This document shows positions 7,994 to 16,520 of a stretch of 32,735 nucleotides of DNA, piece after piece. The notes beneath the pieces are model-generated. The model was not told the origin of the DNA. It was given only the letters and a program-made list of their open reading frames with translations, and did no database searches. Origin of the DNA: Clostridium sp. CAG:632 (lineage in GTDB: Bacteria > Bacillota > Clostridia > Lachnospirales > Lachnospiraceae); contig HF991286.1 of NCBI GenBank assembly GCA_000431515.1, positions 1 through 32,735 of the forward strand, written 5' to 3'. Position 1 is the stretch's first letter. Every line of letters begins with the position of its first letter. Both the position numbers and the translations under genes were made by a program.

Positions 7994-9403
7994 CTACTCA
8001 CTCTTTGCCAGTTCCTCTGCCTTCTTCTTAACATCCTCAATCGTTCCGACGTTGAAGAATGCCGGCTCCGGATAATCATCCATCTCACCATCCAGAATTG
8101 CCTTGAATCCTTTTACAGTCTCTTCTACCGGCACAAACTTTCCGGAAATACCGGTGAAGTTCTCTGCTACATGGAATGGCTGTGACAGGAATCGCTGTAC
8201 CTTTCTGGCACGATATACGGTCAGTTTATCTTCATCGGATAATTCTTCCATACCCAGAATGGATATAATATCCTGCAATTCCTTATATTTCTGCAAGGTC
8301 TCCTGCACCCGTCTGGCTGTCTGATAATGCTCTTCGCCGACAACGTCTGCCTCCAGAATTCTGGATGTAGACTCAAGCGGATCTACCGCCGGATAAATAC
8401 CAAGCTCTACGATTGATCTGGACAAAACCGTGGTTGCATCCAGATGTGCGAATGTGGTTGCCGGAGCCGGGTCTGTTAAGTCATCGGCCGGCACATATAC
8501 AGCCTGTACAGATGTAATAGAACCATTCTTTGTTGATGTAATACGCTCCTGCAATGCCCCCATCTCTGTCTGCAGAGTCGGCTGATAACCAACCGCACTC
8601 GGCACACGTCCGAGCAATGCAGATACCTCAGAACCTGCCTGGGTAAAACGGAAAATATTATCAATGAAAAGCAGTACATCCTTACCGCCCTCATCACGGA
8701 AATACTCTGCCATGGTCAGTCCCGAAAGGCCAACACGCATTCTGGCTCCAGGTGGTTCGTTCATCTGACCGAACACCATGGTTGTCTTATTAATAACTCC
8801 GGAATCTGTCATTTCATGGTACAGATCGTTACCCTCACGGGTACGTTCTCCAACACCGGTAAATACAGAATATCCACCATGCTCAGTTGCAATATTTCGG
8901 ATCAGCTCCTGGATCAGGACTGTCTTACCAACACCTGCACCACCGAACAAACCGATCTTACCACCCTTCTGATACGGACACAGAAGGTCTACGACCTTAA
9001 TACCGGTCTCCAGCATCTCAGTTTCAGTTGCCTGCTCTGAGAACTTCGGAGCCGGGCGATGAATCGGATAATGCTTTTCTACTTCCGGTGCCGGTTTATT
9101 ATCAATCGGCTCACCCAGGACATTAAACATTCTACCTAATGTCTTCTCGCCAACCGGTACCATAATCGGATTGCCGGTCGCAACCGCATCCATTCCACGT
9201 ACCAGACCATCCGTTGGTCCCATAGCGATACAGCGCACGGTATCATCTCCCATATGCTGGGAAACTTCTACCGTCAGCTTTTCGCCATTCTTACGTGTGA
9301 TCTGGATTGCGTCATTGATCTCCGGCAGCTCGCCCTCTGCGAACTTGATATCCAGTACGGCACCGATAATCTGGGTAATTTTACCTATATTCTTATCTGC
9401 CAT
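7994..9403 (-). CDS. atpD: ATP synthase F1 beta subunit
   Basis: This is the catalytic subunit of F1, where ATP is made or hydrolysed. The 469-residue product has the P-loop GGAGVGKT (154-161), the catalytic glutamate in GERTREG (E186), the LLGRVPSAVGYQPTL stretch and, in the C-terminal domain, MEELSDEDK at the place of the DELSEED lever motif. An in-frame GTG three nucleotides upstream is possible, but the ATG at 9403 has AAGGAG at the better spacing of 6 nt. It lies between atpG and atpC in the standard order. Subunit identity is secure because the alpha gene upstream has the non-catalytic P-loop. Confidence 0.98.
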   Translation of the reverse strand: MADKNIGKITQIIGAVLDIKFAEGELPEINDAIQITRKNGEKLTVEVSQHMGDDTVRCIAMGPTDGLVRGMDAVATGNPIMVPVGEKTLGRMFNVLGEPIDNKPAPEVEKHYPIHRPAPKFSEQATETEMLETGIKVVDLLCPYQKGGKIGLFGGAGVGKTVLIQELIRNIATEHGGYSVFTGVGERTREGNDLYHEMTDSGVINKTTMVFGQMNEPPGARMRVGLSGLTMAEYFRDEGGKDVLLFIDNIFRFTQAGSEVSALLGRVPSAVGYQPTLQTEMGALQERITSTKNGSITSVQAVYVPADDLTDPAPATTFAHLDATTVLSRSIVELGIYPAVDPLESTSRILEADVVGEEHYQTARRVQETLQKYKELQDIISILGMEELSDEDKLTVYRARKVQRFLSQPFHVAENFTGISGKFVPVEETVKGFKAILDGEMDDYPEPAFFNVGTIEDVKKKAEELAKSE

Positions 9404-9432
9404 CACGTTCTCCTTTACTTATATTCATACTC

Positions 9433-10290
9433 TTAGCTGATCGCCTCGGAACCTGCAATAATCTCTGTCAGTTCCTGTGTAATGGAAGCCTGTCTTGCCC
9501 GATTGTACTTCAAAGACAAATCAGCGATCATATTATCTGCATTCGTAGTTGCCGAATCCATAGCCTGCATTCTGGCACCGTTTTCACTTGCCAGCGCTTC
9601 AATAAATGCTCCATAGAGCAGATTGCCTACATACTTCGGTACTAATGCATCCAGAGCCTCATCCGCCTCCGGTTCATAGTTCATCAATACATGATCATCC
9701 TCTTCCTCTGCCGGAAGCTCACCCACATTCAGCGGAAGCAGCTTGATCAGCTTCGCCTCCTGGGACACTGTATTTTTGAAATTTGTATAGGCCATGTAGA
9801 TTTCTCCTACTTCACCTTTTGTATAAGACTCCAGCACCCGCTTGGTAATATCCACCGCATCCTTATATAGCGGATCATTGATCGCTTCCGAATCATCCTC
9901 TACAATCCGATATCCCTTCCGGGCCAGTCCTTCTACGCCTTTTCGTCCGACTGCATAAATATCTACATCCTCTACCGGAAATCCTGTGCCGACTACCTCC
10001 TTTATGACATTGGAGTTATAGCCGCCGGCCAGTCCCTTATTGGATGTAATGACGATCATTGCTTTCCGGCTGCTGCCGTTGTCCATCATATACGGATGCT
10101 CCATCCTCTCTGTCTTGGACAGGATGGAACAAATCGTCTTATACAATGCATGGAAATACGGCTTATTCCGCTCCGCCCTTGCTTTCGCCTTCTGCAGCTT
10201 TACGGTAGAAACCAGCTTCATTGCCTTGGTGATCTGCTGGGTACTGGTGACACTCATCTGTCTTCGTTTTATATCACGCATAGATGCCAT
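9433..10290 (-). CDS. atpG: ATP synthase F1 gamma subunit
   Basis: Gamma is the rotating central shaft that drives conformational change in the beta subunits. The 285-residue product shows the conserved N-terminal helix (MRDIKRRQMSVTSTQQITKAMKLVSTVKLQKA), the GLAGGYN segment and the C-terminal helix (RARQASITQELTEIIAGSEAI) that forms the shaft with it. The start ATG has GGAGGTGA 8 nt upstream. It is 15 bp downstream of atpA and about 30 bp upstream of atpD. Length and motifs are ordinary for Firmicutes. Confidence 0.97.
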   Translation of the reverse strand: MASMRDIKRRQMSVTSTQQITKAMKLVSTVKLQKAKARAERNKPYFHALYKTICSILSKTERMEHPYMMDNGSSRKAMIVITSNKGLAGGYNSNVIKEVVGTGFPVEDVDIYAVGRKGVEGLARKGYRIVEDDSEAINDPLYKDAVDITKRVLESYTKGEVGEIYMAYTNFKNTVSQEAKLIKLLPLNVGELPAEEEDDHVLMNYEPEADEALDALVPKYVGNLLYGAFIEALASENGARMQAMDSATTNADNMIADLSLKYNRARQASITQELTEIIAGSEAIS

Positions 10291-10305
10291 AATCTGTCAC
10301 CTCCG

Positions 10306-11814
10306 CTACTTCACAAATTCAGCCTTGAACTCTGTGATTGCCTTAACCATCATCTCTTCCAATGCGTCATCCAGCTTCTTGTTGGTACGAATGGTCTCAA
10401 AAATCTCCGGATACTTGGTATCAATGAAATCAAACAGCTCTTTTTCAAACTGCTGAATATCCTCTACCGGAATATCAAGCAGATACTTCTTTGTTGCGGC
10501 ATAGATAATCACTACCTGCCGTTCTACCGGCATTGGTGCATACTGCGGCTGCTTTAACATCTCTTTGATCCGCTCGCCCTGTGCCAGCTTCTCCTTGGTA
10601 TCTGCATCTAGCTCGGAACCGAACTGTGAGAATGCTGCCAGCTCCCGATACTGCGCCAGCTCGACACGGATCGGAGCTGCAATCTTTTTCATTGCACCGA
10701 TCTGCGCGGAACCACCTACACGGGATACCGAAAGACCTGCATTTACCGCCGGCCGGAAACCTGCATTGAACATCTCTGTTTCCAGATAAATCTGACCATC
10801 TGTAATGGAAATAACATTGGTAGGAATATAAGCAGATACATCACCTGCCTGTGTCTCAATAATCGGAAGTGCTGTAAGCGATCCTCCGCCTAATTCATCG
10901 GATAATCTGGCTGCACGCTCTAACAGACGGCTGTGCAGATAGAATACATCACCCGGATAAGCCTCTCTGCCTGGTGGTCTCCGGAGGAGCAATGAGAGTG
11001 TACGATAAGCAGTTGCATGCTTACTCAAGTCATCATATACAACCAGTACGTCCTTTCCTGCTTCCATCCACTCTTCGCCGATCGCACAACCTGCATATGG
11101 TGCAATATACTGCAGCGGAGCCGGTTCGGAAGCTGTTGATGCGACAATGGTCGTATAATCCATTGCGCCGAATTCCGTTAATGTCTTAACGATCGATGCA
11201 ACCGTAGACGCTTTCTGCCCGATTGCCACATAAATACAATTAACGCCCTGTCCCTTCTGGTTAATGATCGTATCGATTGCGATTGCCGTCTTACCTGTCT
11301 GACGGTCGCCGATGATCAGCTCACGCTGACCTCTTCCGATCGGAACCATGGCATCAATCGCCTTAATACCGGTCTGTAATGGTGTATCTACAGACTTACG
11401 GCTGATAACACCGGATGCAACTCGTTCAATCTGTCTTGTCCTGGTTGTCTGGATCGGACCCTTGCCATCAATCGGCTGTCCTAATGCATTTACAACTCGT
11501 CCAAGCATTGCATCGCCAACCGGAACTTCTACTACACGTCCGGTGGTCTTTACGGTGTCGCCTTCATTTACGTTACTGCTGTTTCCAAGTAAAACCGCAC
11601 CAACGTTATCCACCTCTAAGTTCATGACCATGCCATATACATCATTCGGAAATGCAAGAAGCTCTCCCTGCATTGCGCTTTCCAAACCATGAATACGGAC
11701 AATACCATCTGCCACCTGAATAACCGTACCTACATCGGCGGTTTCCAAATGAACCGAGTAATTCTTAATCTGCTCTTTGATGACAGAACTAATCTCTTCT
11801 GGTCTTAAATTCAT
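10306..11814 (-). CDS. atpA: ATP synthase F1 alpha subunit
   Basis: Alpha forms the hexamer with beta and carries the non-catalytic nucleotide sites. The 502-residue product has the P-loop GDRQTGKT at 169-176, and the N-terminal region MNLRPEEISSVIKEQI is typical of alpha subunits and contacts delta. The segment RRPPGREAYPGDVFYLHSRLLERAA and the arginine-finger region VSRVGGSAQ are present. The start has AAGGTG upstream. It lies between atpH and atpG in the standard order. Confidence 0.98.
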   Translation of the reverse strand: MNLRPEEISSVIKEQIKNYSVHLETADVGTVIQVADGIVRIHGLESAMQGELLAFPNDVYGMVMNLEVDNVGAVLLGNSSNVNEGDTVKTTGRVVEVPVGDAMLGRVVNALGQPIDGKGPIQTTRTRQIERVASGVISRKSVDTPLQTGIKAIDAMVPIGRGQRELIIGDRQTGKTAIAIDTIINQKGQGVNCIYVAIGQKASTVASIVKTLTEFGAMDYTTIVASTASEPAPLQYIAPYAGCAIGEEWMEAGKDVLVVYDDLSKHATAYRTLSLLLRRPPGREAYPGDVFYLHSRLLERAARLSDELGGGSLTALPIIETQAGDVSAYIPTNVISITDGQIYLETEMFNAGFRPAVNAGLSVSRVGGSAQIGAMKKIAAPIRVELAQYRELAAFSQFGSELDADTKEKLAQGERIKEMLKQPQYAPMPVERQVVIIYAATKKYLLDIPVEDIQQFEKELFDFIDTKYPEIFETIRTNKKLDDALEEMMVKAITEFKAEFVK

Positions 11815-11845
11815 GGAGCCTTGGCACCTTCTTTCTTCTAATATT

Positions 11846-12385
11846 CTATCCCTGAGAGAGTGCCGTTGACATTCTCTCCAGCTGTCTTTTCACACTGCTG
11901 TCTACTACCCGGTCATCGATCCGGATCACCAGTCCGCCGATCAGAGCCGCATCTGTCGAATAATGCATCTCCATCTCTGCATAACCGGTTGTATTTAACA
12001 GTTTTTCTTCTATTTCCTTCTTCTGTGCAGCTGACAGTTCAAATGCGGAAGTTACATATGCGATTCCAATATTCTTATATTCCTTGATTCTGGAAATCAC
12101 ATATTCGCAAATGTGGATCAGTTCACTGCTTCTGTCATTTTTCACTACGATCAGAAGCATTCCCATGACTGCATTGCTGACTCTGCCCTTGAAAATATTC
12201 TCAAGCATCTGCTCCTTGTCCTCTTTCAGGATCTCAGGATGTGTCAGCACCTGAAGAAGTTCTCCGTTTTCCCGCAGTATCTGAAGTAACTCTGTGATCT
12301 CTTCCTGAATGGAATCCACCCGGTTCTCCTCTACCGCCAGTTCAAAGAGTGCATCGCCATACGTAGTATTTACCTGCTTAGCCAT
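11846..12385 (-). CDS. atpH: ATP synthase F1 delta subunit
   Basis: Delta caps F1 and ties it to the b-subunit peripheral stalk. The 179-residue product has the N-terminal helical domain (YGDALFELAVEENRVDSI) and the C-terminal signature ending in IGGLVIRIDDRVVDSSVKRQLERM, both typical of the family. Its start overlaps the end of atpF by 16 bp, suggesting translational coupling. It is followed by atpA after about 30 bp. Confidence 0.96.
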   Translation of the reverse strand: MAKQVNTTYGDALFELAVEENRVDSIQEEITELLQILRENGELLQVLTHPEILKEDKEQMLENIFKGRVSNAVMGMLLIVVKNDRSSELIHICEYVISRIKEYKNIGIAYVTSAFELSAAQKKEIEEKLLNTTGYAEMEMHYSTDAALIGGLVIRIDDRVVDSSVKRQLERMSTALSQG

Positions 12386-12930
12386 GTATCATCACCCATT
12401 TCCTTCAAGGTCTCCTCAAGGAGTGCGTTCTGCTGCTCCTCCGTCAGGCTCACCGTTACGATTTTACCCGCCATTGCAGTTGCAACCTTGATGATTTCCT
12501 GACGGATCTCATCCTCTGCCTTTGCCTTCTCCAGCTCGATCTCCTGCGTTGCACGGTTCTTCACTCTTGCTGCCTCTTCGTTTGCCTCATCTATGATGTC
12601 GTTTTCCCGTTTCTTCGCCTTTTTACGTGCTTCACTTAATATTTCCTGTACTTCCGTATCTGCTGTCTGAATCTTGCTGTCATACTCTTCCTTCAGCTTC
12701 TCAGCTTCTTCCTTATCCTTCTTTGCACTTTCGATATCGTTCTTGATCCGTTCTGTCCGGTTATTCAGCAACTTCTTGGTTGGCTCAAACAGAATGTATG
12801 AAAGAAATGCAAACAGGATAAAGATTGCAATCGCCTGAAGCAAAACGTCTGCTGCCAGCTGTGCATCCAGTCCGAAAACTCTTCCTTCCAGCACTGCAGT
12901 CATACCGTTCATCATGCATATATTTAACAC
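12370..12930 (-). CDS. atpF: ATP synthase F0 b subunit
   Basis: The b subunit anchors the peripheral stalk in the membrane and reaches up to delta. The 186-residue product has one N-terminal membrane helix (about 27-48, LLQAIAIFILFAFLSYILF) followed by a long, highly charged coiled coil (about 50-165) rich in Lys, Glu and Ala. The start is a GTG, chosen because a perfect AAAGGAGG lies 7 nt upstream (12938-12945). The internal ATGs at codons 6, 7 and 10 lack a comparable site. It overlaps atpH by 16 bp at its end and lies 39 bp after atpE. Confidence 0.95.
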   Translation of the reverse strand: MLNICMMNGMTAVLEGRVFGLDAQLAADVLLQAIAIFILFAFLSYILFEPTKKLLNNRTERIKNDIESAKKDKEEAEKLKEEYDSKIQTADTEVQEILSEARKKAKKRENDIIDEANEEAARVKNRATQEIELEKAKAEDEIRQEIIKVATAMAGKIVTVSLTEEQQNALLEETLKEMGDDTWLSR

Positions 12931-12969
12931 GTCCCAGCCTCCTTTCCGTCTGTTCGGGAATTATGTTCC

Positions 12970-13245
12970 CTACAGCTTCAGGAATCTGCTTAATAATGGG
13001 TTTGCATAGAACAACAGCAATGCAATAACCAGACTGTAAAGACCGGTGGTCTCGGCAACTGCCTGTCCTAATAACATAGTTGACATAATGTCGCCCTTAG
13101 CACCCGGATTCCGTCCAACAGCGGCAGCACCCTGACCGGCTGCGATACCCTGTCCGATACCAGGACCAAGACCGGCGATCATGGCAATACCTGCACCGAT
13201 GGCAGAGCATGCTAAAATTAAACCTTCGTTCGTAATCTGATTCAT
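12970..13245 (-). CDS. atpE: ATP synthase F0 c subunit, Na+-type
   Basis: The c subunit is the proteolipid of the rotor ring that binds the coupling ion. The 91-residue product has two membrane helices with the polar loop RNPGAKGD between them. Residues P28, Q32, V63, E65, T66, T67 and Y70 are all present. In known Na+-driven rings these positions (with Ser or Thr at 66) form the Na+ site, so I infer Na+ coupling. A longer in-frame reading from 13299 exists, but the ATG at 13245 has GGAGG 8 nt upstream and starts at the normal family position. It is encoded between atpB and atpF. Confidence 0.97.
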   Translation of the reverse strand: MNQITNEGLILACSAIGAGIAMIAGLGPGIGQGIAAGQGAAAVGRNPGAKGDIMSTMLLGQAVAETTGLYSLVIALLLFYANPLLSRFLKL

Positions 13246-13298
13246 TTTTAATTCCTCCAATTTCTTTTTTCGTCTTCTTACTATGAGGCAGTAATACA

Positions 13299-14009
13299 CT
13301 ATCCCTCTATCTTATTGGTAATAAATACCATAGTCAGCATAGTAAATACATACGCCTGGATCGCTCCGGAGAACACATCCAGATATGCGTGCAGCGCTGC
13401 AGGAATACCAATCTTCACAAAGACCGGCAACAGCGAATAATACAGTGTGATCATAACGGTACCTGCCAGAATATTACCGAACAAACGGAGTGACAGAGAT
13501 ACCACCGATGACACTTCACCAATTACATTAATCGGGAAGAACAGAAATACCGGTTCAAACAGACTGGTAAATGCTCCCCATTTATTCCATTTAATATTAT
13601 TATACTGTATCATGATTACAGAAATCACAGCCAGACACAGCGTTGTTCCATAATCCGCTGTAGGTGGCCGCAAGCCGATCAATCCGGAAATATTACACAG
13701 GAAGATCAGCAGGATGATCGTTCCGATATAGTTCACATAGCACTTCGTACCATGCTTTCCCATGGAACCATACACATATTTCTGCAACATCTCCACAAGC
13801 AGTTCCACAACATTCTGGAATCCTCGCGGGACTTCTTCTGCATGCATAATTTTATGTCTTGCGATCAGGGCAAATACAATGATGCCCAGAATAATGATCA
13901 ATTCGCAGACATGCGTTGTTGTAATATATACTGTCTGGCCAAAAAAGTTATACGGAATCAACTCATGGATAAAGAAATCCACAGTCTTCTCCGCCGCCAG
14001 AATCGCCAT
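13299..14009 (-). CDS. atpB: ATP synthase F0 a subunit
   Basis: Subunit a is the membrane stator that provides the ion half-channels beside the c-ring. The 236-residue product has five or six membrane segments, the essential arginine in SLSLRLFGNILAG (R175) and a conserved C-terminal hydrophobic helix (AYVFTMLTMVFI). The ATG is preceded by AAGGAAGGTG. It lies 4 bp after the upstream atpI-like gene and 53 bp before atpE. Confidence 0.97.
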   Translation of the reverse strand: MAILAAEKTVDFFIHELIPYNFFGQTVYITTTHVCELIIILGIIVFALIARHKIMHAEEVPRGFQNVVELLVEMLQKYVYGSMGKHGTKCYVNYIGTIILLIFLCNISGLIGLRPPTADYGTTLCLAVISVIMIQYNNIKWNKWGAFTSLFEPVFLFFPINVIGEVSSVVSLSLRLFGNILAGTVMITLYYSLLPVFVKIGIPAALHAYLDVFSGAIQAYVFTMLTMVFITNKIEG

Positions 14010-14013
14010 AGGT

Positions 14014-14415
14014 TCACCTTCCTTCCTTAAATAATTTCGAGGTAATCAGTTTATGAATGGTTGGCTGCAGAAATGCTGATACTTTCAGCCCGAATACCAT
14101 GATCAGCATTGCAATCACATTCATCTGTGGCACATATGCTACCAGACATGCAACCCCCGCAACAATCACATAGCGTATAATGTTACAGGTCATACTGTAT
14201 TTAACCGCCTTCGATGGCTCCATATCCAGTGCCTTCTCCAGTGTCAAATACATATGGCAGGTAATAAACACCACACAAACATAGCCCACAAGAATTCCCA
14301 GACTATAAGCCAGACGATCCTTTACAATAAACAGACCGATCACCTCTGCAAGGACTCCATACAGCAAGCCTCCAAACAGCAGATCTCTAACGGTCGGATC
14401 CAGTCTCTTCATCAT
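14014..14415 (-). CDS. ATP synthase subunit I-like membrane protein
   Basis: The 133-residue product has four probable membrane helices (about 10-30, 35-58, 75-96 and 98-118) with a short basic tail (HKLITSKLFKEGR). Its place directly before atpB, with a 4-bp gap, and its four-helix layout match the AtpI group that assists c-ring assembly in bacteria. No catalytic motif is visible and sequence conservation in this family is low, so the call rests mainly on position and topology. It overlaps the end of the upstream AtpZ-like gene by 29 bp, which suggests translational coupling. Confidence 0.8.
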   Translation of the reverse strand: MMKRLDPTVRDLLFGGLLYGVLAEVIGLFIVKDRLAYSLGILVGYVCVVFITCHMYLTLEKALDMEPSKAVKYSMTCNIIRYVIVAGVACLVAYVPQMNVIAMLIMVFGLKVSAFLQPTIHKLITSKLFKEGR

Positions 14416-14635
14416 TCTGATTCTCCTTCTTCTTAATGAACTGTTTGATCAAAGAATAAACCGCGCGATAACCACCCGCCACTCCAAGTATCAAAAGAGG
14501 CAGAAACAGATGGGTTCCAAAGCGATCATCAATAAGATACCCAATCAGTCCACAAATAAAAACAGATGATAACATGGTTATTCCGATCTGGGAAATCAAT
14601 GCTATCATCTTGAAAATTTGATTATGTTCCCTCAT
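14387..14635 (-). CDS. AtpZ/AtpI-family small membrane protein
   Basis: The 82-residue product has two membrane helices (about 10-34 and 43-65) with the short polar connection DDRFGTH, then a charged tail (KKKENQNDEETGSDR). This is the layout of the AtpZ group (two-helix proteins at the start of F-ATPase operons, sometimes proposed to handle Mg2+ or Ca2+). GAGGTG lies 8 nt before the ATG, and a promoter lies just upstream, so it is the first gene of the ATP synthase operon. It overlaps the next gene by 29 bp. Confidence 0.82.
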   Translation of the reverse strand: MREHNQIFKMIALISQIGITMLSSVFICGLIGYLIDDRFGTHLFLPLLILGVAGGYRAVYSLIKQFIKKKENQNDEETGSDR

Positions 14636-14656
14636 GGTTCTCTCACCTCGTAGTAA

Positions 14657-14685
14657 ATTATACTAAATGTGACGGTCAAAGTCTA
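14657..14685 (-). promoter_or_regulatory. Promoter of the ATP synthase operon
   Basis: On the minus strand TAGACT (14680-14685), a 17-bp spacer and a perfect TATAAT (14657-14662) lie about 20 bp before the AtpZ-like start codon. All ten genes down to atpC are read from here with short gaps or overlaps, and no other strong promoter was seen between them. Confidence 0.78.
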
Positions 14686-14827
14686 TAAAAAATACGTAAA
14701 TTTTCCCAAAATCGCACAATAATCACATGCGTTTTCGGTTCTTTTTACCAAAATATCCGGACTTAACTTTAGCTTTCCCCATGAGGGTGTTTCTATTCAC
14801 TTCTTACAACCGTTTCCGGTTACTCTC

Positions 14828-14867
14828 TATCTCCATGTTCTATCCTGATCATTCGATCATGGAGATA
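14828..14867 (-). terminator. Hairpin over the rpiB stop codon
   Basis: TATCTCCATG (14828-14837) pairs perfectly with CATGGAGATA (14858-14867), with the rpiB stop in the loop. There is no U-tract after it on the minus strand, so it is not a classic intrinsic terminator. It could stabilise the 3' end. A small AACCG-GAAA-CGGTT stem-loop follows on the same strand. The rest of 14701-14827 shows no gene. Confidence 0.35.
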
Positions 14868-15274
14868 CGACGGACATGGCGTTCTTCATTTGAAAACGGA
14901 GTATCCAGGAATGTATCCACGATCTTCAGTGCGAGCCCCGGTCCGATCACTCTGGCACCCATTGCCAGAATATTTGCATTATTATGCTCTCTGGTCGCCT
15001 GAGCACTGAAGCAATCATGGCAAAGTGCCGCCCGGATACCCGGAACCTTGTTTGCAGAAATGGAAATGCCGATACCGGTTCCGCAAATGATAATACCAAA
15101 CTCACACTCTCCGCCGGCAACTGCCTCTGCTACCTTCTTTCCGTAAATCGGATAATCACAGGACTCTTCGCTGTAGCAGCCGTAATCCTTGTACTCGATA
15201 CCGCGCTCCTCCAGATGCTTGATCACTTCCTGCTTCAATCCATATCCACCATGGTCACTTCCTAATGCTATCAT
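14849..15274 (-). CDS. rpiB: Ribose-5-phosphate isomerase B
   Basis: RpiB interconverts ribose 5-phosphate and ribulose 5-phosphate in the pentose phosphate pathway. Some relatives act on other sugar phosphates such as allose 6-phosphate. The 141-residue product is family length. It has the N-terminal GSDHGG (D7, H8), the catalytic cysteine in IIICGTGIG (C64), and the anion-binding HNNANILAMGARVIG segment. GAGGAG lies 7 nt before the ATG. It starts 32 bp after sua5 on the same strand, so the two are probably co-transcribed. Transketolase lies about 3.5 kb away in a separate unit. Confidence 0.95.
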   Translation of the reverse strand: MIALGSDHGGYGLKQEVIKHLEERGIEYKDYGCYSEESCDYPIYGKKVAEAVAGGECEFGIIICGTGIGISISANKVPGIRAALCHDCFSAQATREHNNANILAMGARVIGPGLALKIVDTFLDTPFSNEERHVRRISMIE

Positions 15275-15306
15275 ATCTGACTCCTCTCATACTCCTTAAT
15301 TATTGA

Positions 15307-16413
15307 TTATATCGTCGGTGCCTGAATCACGCGATGTCCGGCCGCCTTGATCAGCCGGTTCATGATCGCATCACCCAGTCCGTCTCCTTCAAAGGACTCC
15401 GAATATATATAATCCACACCTCTGGCATCAAACTCACGCAATGCACGATACAGGTTCGATGAAATCATCAGTTCATCTTCCCGGTCTCCGATCACGATCA
15501 CCTCATCTGCCTCATATGCAGATGCATTTCTTCTGGTTGCCAGAACACCGACCTTGCAGCCCGCTGCCTGACGCTCCTTTACCATTCGGTTAATGCAACG
15601 GATAATCCCATTGGCAGAGCTTCCTTCTACAATATACATAATGCCCTTTGGTGCATAATGCGTATACTTCATACCCGGTGCCTTTGGCCGGATATTCAGC
15701 GACGTACTCTCAAGTCCCGGATCTACCTGGACCTTCCCTACAACCTCTTCCAGCATATCCCTGGTGATATAGCCCGGTCTTAAAATAGTCGGGACATCAC
15801 TTGTCATATCTATAATAGTTGACTCGATTCCATAATGACAGGCACCGCCATCCAGGATCATATCGATCTTGCCATCCAGATCCTCCTTTACATGTGCGGC
15901 ATCTGTCGGACTTGGTCTTCCGGAAGTATTCGCACTCGGTGCCGCCAACATGATTCCGGAACGTCTGATCAGCTCATATGCAACATGATGGGACGGCATA
16001 CGCACGGCAACCGTTTCCAATCCTCCGGTTGTCGTTGAAGGGACCAGCTCGGTCTTATTAAAGATCATGGTCATCGGCCCCGGCCAGAACACATCCATCA
16101 GCTTATAGGCAGCCTCCGGAATATCCTTTGCAATCTTCTTCAGATCCTCTTCATTGGCAATATGAACGATCAGCGGATTATCCGACGGTCTGCCCTTTGC
16201 CTCATAAATCTTTCTTGCCGCATCCGGGTTCAGAGCATCTCCCGCCAGACCGTATACGGTCTCTGTCGGAATCGCTACCAGTCCGCCTTTTTTCAATATT
16301 TCTGTTGCAGCATCCAGTGCTGCATTGGGTTCATTGCCTGTAATATGACTGTCAACTTTTTCAATTATCGTATCCATGTCTTTCTTTCGCACTCCATCAA
16401 AAATATTATTCAC
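15307..16413 (-). CDS. Threonylcarbamoyl-AMP synthase (Sua5 type)
   Basis: The enzyme makes threonylcarbamoyl-AMP from threonine, bicarbonate and ATP for the t6A37 modification of ANN-decoding tRNAs. The product has a full YrdC domain (about 30-225: GGLVAIPTETVYGLAGDA, KGRPSDNPLIVHI, APSANTSGRPSPT, ILRPGYIT) and then a linker and the extra Sua5 C-terminal domain (about 255-368), making this the long Sua5 form and not the short TsaC. The GTG at 16413 has no clear ribosome binding site. The ATG at 16377, twelve codons on, has GGAG about 14 nt upstream, so the start is uncertain. rpiB follows 32 bp downstream. Confidence 0.95.
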   Translation of the reverse strand: MNNIFDGVRKKDMDTIIEKVDSHITGNEPNAALDAATEILKKGGLVAIPTETVYGLAGDALNPDAARKIYEAKGRPSDNPLIVHIANEEDLKKIAKDIPEAAYKLMDVFWPGPMTMIFNKTELVPSTTTGGLETVAVRMPSHHVAYELIRRSGIMLAAPSANTSGRPSPTDAAHVKEDLDGKIDMILDGGACHYGIESTIIDMTSDVPTILRPGYITRDMLEEVVGKVQVDPGLESTSLNIRPKAPGMKYTHYAPKGIMYIVEGSSANGIIRCINRMVKERQAAGCKVGVLATRRNASAYEADEVIVIGDREDELMISSNLYRALREFDARGVDYIYSESFEGDGLGDAIMNRLIKAAGHRVIQAPTI

Positions 16414-16520
16414 CTATCGGAGCATTTCATCCTCAAACAATGTCGCTGATACGTGCATTAAAATTATACCACAAGAATATACTATAACGACAGATTTTTT
16501 ATAAAATTATTGAGGCAAAT

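Noticed and set aside
9171..9440. Plus-strand frames across the ATP synthase genes
   Set aside because: Antisense shadows of conserved atp genes, without ribosome binding sites or recognisable domains.
13246..13299. Longer N-terminus for AtpE
   Set aside because: The extra 18 residues (mostly basic) do not belong to the family, and a GGAGG sits at the correct distance from the ATG at 13245.
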